From NCBI GenBank assembly GCA_016234925.1, contig JACRNI010000055.1, forward strand, positions 1-34,347: 34,347 bases of DNA. Direction: 5' to 3'. Below are positions 29,890-34,347 of this stretch, one piece after another (the stretch's first letter is position 1; every line of letters starts with the position of its first letter). Source of the DNA: Deltaproteobacteria bacterium (lineage in GTDB: Bacteria > Desulfobacterota > GWC2-55-46 > UBA9637 > GWC2-42-11). Under the pieces are notes generated by a model. That model did no database searches and was not told the DNA's origin. It saw nothing but the letters and a program-made list of their open reading frames with translations. The translations under genes and the position numbers were made by a program.

Positions 29890-29943
29890 GTAGCGTTGCC
29901 CTTTATGGGCAACGAATTCGTCGGGGATAAACCCCGACGCTAC
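29890..29943. repeat. 54-bp REP-like element, copy 2
   Basis: Identical to 19597-19650, same orientation. Confidence 0.93.
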
Positions 29944-30041
29944 TTGACCCCTCGAATCCATGAACCCTTTAAAAAATGGTTTTACAGTTTTGAGTTGTAG
30001 TTTTGACTTTTGCGTTTTGACTTTTGAGTTATCTTTTATCT

Positions 30042-30785
30042 ATGGAAAACCAATTCTTAAACATTACTATCTACTCAATGCTCGCAGGACTATCAACAGT
30101 TGCCGGGATATATCTTGTTTTAAAAAAAGAGGCATGGGCTGTAAAAAATTCTGTTTTTCTAATTAGTTTTTCAGGCGGCGTTGTCTTGACAGCGGCATTT
30201 GTAAATATACTACCCGAGGCAATGGAGATAAATGCCGACAGTCTTAACTATGTCTTAATTACGCTCATAACCTTTTATATTATTGAACATGCAGTGATGA
30301 TACACTCATGCCCTGAAGGCGGCTGCGAATCGCATCCGATTGGCTGGCTTAGCTTTTTAGGCATAGGCTTTCATTCCATTCTTGACGGTGTTGCAATCGG
30401 CGCCGGTTTTGAGGCAAGTTTTTCCCTTGGCATAGTAGCGACAATAGGGGTGCTTCTCCATGAACTGCCGGAAGGCATAACAATTACATCCATTCTTCTG
30501 CACGAAGGTTTTAGCAGAAAAAAGACCGTATTCCTTTCGTGGATAGTTGCCGCTGCAACGCCGATAGGCGCAATTGGCTCATACTTTTTCTTAACGGATA
30601 TTTCTAAAGAAGCACTTGGTTTTTTTCTTGCAGTAGCAGCAGGTTCTTTTATATATGTAGGCGCATCCGACCTTTTGCCGGAGACGCATAAAAATTCCAG
30701 CAAAAAAAATATATTATCTGTTATATCCGGGGCATTATTGATTTATCTTGTCGGACATTTTATCGCCGGAAATGGGGGGCATTAA
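30042..30785 (+). CDS. ZIP family metal transporter
   Basis: Multi-TM; IGFHSILDGVAIGAGFEASFSLGIVATIGVLLHELPEGITITSILL, typical ZIP H..DG / HE.PEG motifs. Confidence 0.92.
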   Translation: MENQFLNITIYSMLAGLSTVAGIYLVLKKEAWAVKNSVFLISFSGGVVLTAAFVNILPEAMEINADSLNYVLITLITFYIIEHAVMIHSCPEGGCESHPIGWLSFLGIGFHSILDGVAIGAGFEASFSLGIVATIGVLLHELPEGITITSILLHEGFSRKKTVFLSWIVAAATPIGAIGSYFFLTDISKEALGFFLAVAAGSFIYVGASDLLPETHKNSSKKNILSVISGALLIYLVGHFIAGNGGH

Positions 30786-32087
30786 ATGATAGAGAGATAT
30801 GCAAGAAAAGACATGGCTAAAATATGGGAGACTGAAAACAGGTTCAAGAAATGGCTTGATATTGAGGTGGCGGCATGCGAGGCATGGGCGAAATTAGGAG
30901 AGATACCCAATAATGCTGTCAAAAACATCAGGGACAAGGCTTGTTTTGATATTAAAAGGATTGATGAGATTGAGGCTGTTGTAAAGCATGATGTGATTGC
31001 GTTTCTCACATCTGTTGCTGAGTTTGTCGGTACTGATTCAAGATACATCCACAAAGGCATGACATCTTCTGATGTGCTTGACACATCCCTTGCCATTCTC
31101 CTGAAAGAGGCTTCTGACCTGATTATAACTGGCATAAAGTCAATGATGGGTGTTCTGAAAGAAAAGGCATTTGAGTATAAAGATACGGTTATGATCGGAC
31201 GCTCCCACGGCATCCATGCAGAGCCGATAACATTCGGCTTAAAAATGGCGCTCTGGCATGAAGAAATGAAGAGAAATCTTGAGAGGATGAAAACGGCAAA
31301 AGATATTATATCATACGGCAAGATTTCAGGCGCTGTCGGAACATTTGCAAATATCCCGCCGTTTGTTGAAGAGTATGTATGCAAGAAACTTGGACTAAAA
31401 CCCGCGCCTGTTTCTACTCAGATTATCCAGAGGGACAGGCACGCAGAATATTTCACAACCCTTGCAATTATTGCATCATCAGTAGAAAAATTTGCAGTTG
31501 AGATAAGGCATCTTCAGAGGACTGAAGTCTTAGAGGCGGAAGAGCCTTTTACAAAAGGCCAAAAAGGCTCATCTGCCATGCCTCATAAGAGAAACCCTGT
31601 TTTGTCGGAAAATCTGACAGGTCTTGCAAGGCTTGTAAGGGGCTATGCAAATGCGGCAATGGAGAATATTCCGCTCTGGCACGAGAGGGACATCAGTCAT
31701 TCCTCTGTGGAAAGGGTGATTGCGCCTGATGCCGCGATATTAGTTGATTTTATGTTGAACAGGATGACAGGGCTTATAAAGGACTTAAATGTATATCCTG
31801 AAAATATGAAGAAAAATCTTGATAAGATGAAAGGGCTTATAAATTCCCAAAGGGTCTTGCTTGCACTGGCTGAAAAAGGCGCATCAAGGGAAGATGCGTA
31901 TAAAGTGGTTCAGAGGAATGCAATGAAGGTCTGGGCAAAGGGCATGAACTTTAAAACCCTTTTGCTTAAAGACAAAGATGTTGTAAAATACCTTTCAAAA
32001 AAAGAGATTTCAGAATTGTTTGATATTGCATATCATTTAAAAAATGTGGATTATATATTTAAAAGGGTCTTCAAAAACAGGGATTAG
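30786..32087 (+). CDS. purB: Adenylosuccinate lyase
   Basis: MIERYARKDMAKIWETENRFKKWLDIE, GMTSSDVLDTSLA, GRSHGIHAEPITFGLK, GSSAMPHKRNPVLSENLTGLARL. Confidence 0.97.
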   Translation: MIERYARKDMAKIWETENRFKKWLDIEVAACEAWAKLGEIPNNAVKNIRDKACFDIKRIDEIEAVVKHDVIAFLTSVAEFVGTDSRYIHKGMTSSDVLDTSLAILLKEASDLIITGIKSMMGVLKEKAFEYKDTVMIGRSHGIHAEPITFGLKMALWHEEMKRNLERMKTAKDIISYGKISGAVGTFANIPPFVEEYVCKKLGLKPAPVSTQIIQRDRHAEYFTTLAIIASSVEKFAVEIRHLQRTEVLEAEEPFTKGQKGSSAMPHKRNPVLSENLTGLARLVRGYANAAMENIPLWHERDISHSSVERVIAPDAAILVDFMLNRMTGLIKDLNVYPENMKKNLDKMKGLINSQRVLLALAEKGASREDAYKVVQRNAMKVWAKGMNFKTLLLKDKDVVKYLSKKEISELFDIAYHLKNVDYIFKRVFKNRD

Positions 32088-32122
32088 GGGCTAGGGAATT
32101 ATAGTAACGGCAAGAAATAGAG

Positions 32123-32150
32123 TGTCATTGCGAGTGAAGCGAAGCAATCC
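32123..32150. repeat. TGTCATTGCGAG-type repeat, half copy
   Basis: tgtcattgcgagtgaagcgaagcaatcc; matches one arm of the elements at 3898 and 14812. Confidence 0.7.
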
Positions 32151-32184
32151 CTATACTATAGTATAGTTTATTCCTTATAAGGAA
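32151..32184. promoter_or_regulatory. Two adjacent perfect palindromes immediately upstream of the MscS gene
   Basis: ctatactatagtatag (32151-32166) and ttccttataaggaa (32171-32184); the second contains the SD aaggaa for ATG 32188. Confidence 0.5.
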
Positions 32185-32187
32185 GTA

Positions 32188-33255
32188 ATGAACATCAAAA
32201 TAAGCGAAAATCTAAAAGTCTGGAGTGAGGATATTATTTATTCACTCTTCATCTTGATTGCCTTCTGGCTCCTTGCAAGGTTTGCAAGATATTTTTTTGC
32301 AAAGTGGGTTTCAAGATTTACAAAGCACACTGAAACAGAACTGGATGATAAGATTATTGATGCTGTAAAATCGCCGATTTACTACATCATATTGCTTTTT
32401 GGCATTTCTTTGGCAATTTCTGTCCTTCCGCTTCCACCAAAGGTAATCTCTATAAGCGATGGCATTGTTTATGTCTTTGGCGTGTCCGTCGGCATATTTA
32501 TATCTTATAGGGTTGTGAATGTTTTTCTTGAATGGTACACGCATAATGTAGCGTTAAAGACAGACAGCCAGATAGAAAGGGAATTCCTTCCGCTTATTGA
32601 AAAAGTAATATTCGTTTTTATACTAATCACAGGTTTAATTGTTGTTTTAAAACATTTTAATTATGATATACTTTCTCTTGTAACAGCGCTCGGCGTTGCG
32701 TCTATGGCAATAGGTCTTGCTGCAAAGGACACGCTTGCAAACATGATTTCGGGATTTACCCTTATGCTTGACAGGCCGTTCAGGGTTGGCGACAGGATTC
32801 AACTTGCAGGCGGTGAAACAGGGGATGTTATGGAGATAGGGCTGAGATGCACAAGGATAAGGACTATGGAAAGCAATATCCTTGTTGTGCCGAATACGGA
32901 ATTGGTAAACACAAAGGTCATAAATCAGTGCTTTCCTGATAATGTGATGAGGGCAAAGGCAAAGGTCGGCATTGCATACAATAGCGATGTTGAAAAGGCA
33001 AAAAGGATAATGCTTGATATTGCAAACAACCATCCTAAAGTTGTAAAATTCCCGCCGCCAATAGCGCTCTTTACAGAATTTGCAGAGTCCTGTCTTGTGA
33101 TACAGATGTTTTACTGGGTGGATAACTGGTTTGAGATTGGTATTGTTCAGGACGAAATAAATTGCAGAATAAAAAAGAGATTTGAGGACGAAGGCATAGA
33201 GATACCGTTTCCCATAAGGACTATTTATTTGAAAAAAGGGGAAGAGATGATATGA
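32188..33255 (+). CDS. MscS family mechanosensitive channel
   Basis: LGVASMAIGLAAKDTLANMISGFTLMLDRPFRVGDRIQL...GDVMEIGLRCTRIRTMESNILVVPNTELVNTKVIN. Confidence 0.94.
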   Translation: MNIKISENLKVWSEDIIYSLFILIAFWLLARFARYFFAKWVSRFTKHTETELDDKIIDAVKSPIYYIILLFGISLAISVLPLPPKVISISDGIVYVFGVSVGIFISYRVVNVFLEWYTHNVALKTDSQIEREFLPLIEKVIFVFILITGLIVVLKHFNYDILSLVTALGVASMAIGLAAKDTLANMISGFTLMLDRPFRVGDRIQLAGGETGDVMEIGLRCTRIRTMESNILVVPNTELVNTKVINQCFPDNVMRAKAKVGIAYNSDVEKAKRIMLDIANNHPKVVKFPPPIALFTEFAESCLVIQMFYWVDNWFEIGIVQDEINCRIKKRFEDEGIEIPFPIRTIYLKKGEEMI

Positions 33256-33360
33256 AAGATTACACCGATTATAAAGGCAGATTACGCAGATTAAGGCAAA
33301 ATAGCAGTTTTTAATCTGTGTAATCGTATTCCCAAAATCTGTGTAATCAATTTCTTTCAT
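33241..33360 (+). repeat. GATTACA-type interspersed repeat, copy 3 (overlaps mscS stop, precedes MCP gene)
   Basis: gaagagatgatatgaaagattacaccgattataaaggcagattacgcagattaaggcaaaatagcagtttttaatctgtgtaatcgtattcccaaaatctgtgtaatcaatttctttc. Confidence 0.85.
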
Positions 33361-33372
33361 AAGAGATTTGAT

Positions 33373-34347
33373 ATGAATATGCAATCTTTAAAATTCAGAT
33401 ACGCTTTTTGTTTTGTATCGCTGGGTTTTTTGCTGCTGTCGGTGGTTGTTGTAACCTATATAATGGGCAGGGCTAATGAAGACACAGGGCAGATTATAAA
33501 TGTATCCGGCGGACAAAGGATGAGGACTGTAAAGTTGGCGTATCTTCTGGAACGTTATCAGGTAAACTACGGACCCAGTGAGTTAAAAGTAATAGAGGAT
33601 ACCGTGTCTGACTATGATGCAAGGATGAAGGCTTTGGAAAGCGGCAGCGCATTTGGAATAGAAAATGGCGTATCCGATGCGGCATTAAAGGAGGAACTTA
33701 AAAAAAGCATTAAAATCTGGGGGGATTTTAGAATTTTAATAAAAGATGGTTTGGCAGAAAAATATGACCCCAATAAAATAGATGCTGTAATAAACGACCT
33801 GCTTTCATCATTGGACAAATTAACCAATGGGTTGGCTGACGAATCAGTCCGTAAAAATAAAAAAGCAATGATGCTGGAGATAGGATTAACATTTATAGCC
33901 CTTTGCATGATATTTGCTTATACCTTTACCAATAATCATTACACTGTTAATCCCATTGCAGAAATAGTTAAGACAGTCAGGGCATTTGCTGGAGGAGATA
34001 TTACACAAAGGAGCAAGTATGCAACCGGTTTGTTTGAATTTAAAGACGAGATTTATGAATTAGAAGAGTTATTAAATACCGCCATAGAAAATACAGAAAT
34101 AATAATAAGTGACATAGCGAATTCCTCCTCCAAGATCGCCTCCTCCTCCGAGCAGTTAAGCGCCTCCTCCACCCAAATCGCAAAAGGAGCAGAGGCACAG
34201 ACCCAAAAGGCAGCCCAAGTAGCAACAGCAGCAGAGCAGATGTCAGCAACAGTAATAGAAGTAGCAAAAAACGCATCAGGCGCATCAGAAGCCGCAAAAG
34301 ACGCAAACAAAGCAGCCCATAAAGGCGGAGAAATAGTAAAAAGGACA
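33373..34347 (+). CDS. Methyl-accepting chemotaxis protein (3' truncated by window end)
   Basis: Open from ATG 33373 to window end (325 codons, no stop, hence absent from the ORF list): TM, INVSGGQRMRTVKLAYLLERYQ, second TM, HAMP-like, IASSSEQLSASSTQIAKGAEAQTQKAAQVATAAEQMSATVIEVAKNA. Confidence 0.92.
   Translation, partial: MNMQSLKFRYAFCFVSLGFLLLSVVVVTYIMGRANEDTGQIINVSGGQRMRTVKLAYLLERYQVNYGPSELKVIEDTVSDYDARMKALESGSAFGIENGVSDAALKEELKKSIKIWGDFRILIKDGLAEKYDPNKIDAVINDLLSSLDKLTNGLADESVRKNKKAMMLEIGLTFIALCMIFAYTFTNNHYTVNPIAEIVKTVRAFAGGDITQRSKYATGLFEFKDEIYELEELLNTAIENTEIIISDIANSSSKIASSSEQLSASSTQIAKGAEAQTQKAAQVATAAEQMSATVIEVAKNASGASEAAKDANKAAHKGGEIVKRT

Noticed and set aside
29960-30166. 68-aa ORF overlapping the start of the ZIP gene
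   Set aside because: Out-of-frame with the ZIP transporter and no recognisable motif.
34040-34310. Antisense ORFs of 85-88 aa (Leu-rich, Arg-rich)
   Set aside because: Artefact of the T-poor, skewed codon composition of the MCP gene on the opposite strand.

Overview
The window is a dense bacterial chromosomal segment, mostly housekeeping genes on the + strand. In order it carries: rsfS, a LapA/LapB-like fusion, gpmI, rpoD, murI, a GerMN-domain protein, a cobalamin-dependent methionine synthase lacking the activation domain, a large multi-PAS/GAF/HD-GYP sensor (-), an LpxH-like phosphoesterase (-), rsmI, a CCA-adding/poly(A)-polymerase family enzyme, a BamD-like lipoprotein plus a TPR protein and a DUF465-like protein, an ilvD-ilvB-ilvN-ilvC cluster, a histidine kinase, a ZIP transporter, purB, an MscS channel, and a chemoreceptor (MCP) truncated by the window end. 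Two accessory modules interrupt the ilv cluster. One is an MNT/HEPN pair plus a TPR gene that looks truncated, between ilvD and ilvB. The other is a probable type II restriction-modification pair (HNH nuclease plus beta-class DNA methyltransferase) between ilvN and ilvC. The most unusual observation is that the MNT/HEPN segment is bracketed by a 44-bp imperfect direct repeat (39/44 by eye) of the ilvD 3' end, so the HEPN protein ends in a copy of the IlvD C-terminus. The intergenic space holds several families of structured palindromic repeats. Domain names come from motif recognition only; no database search was run.
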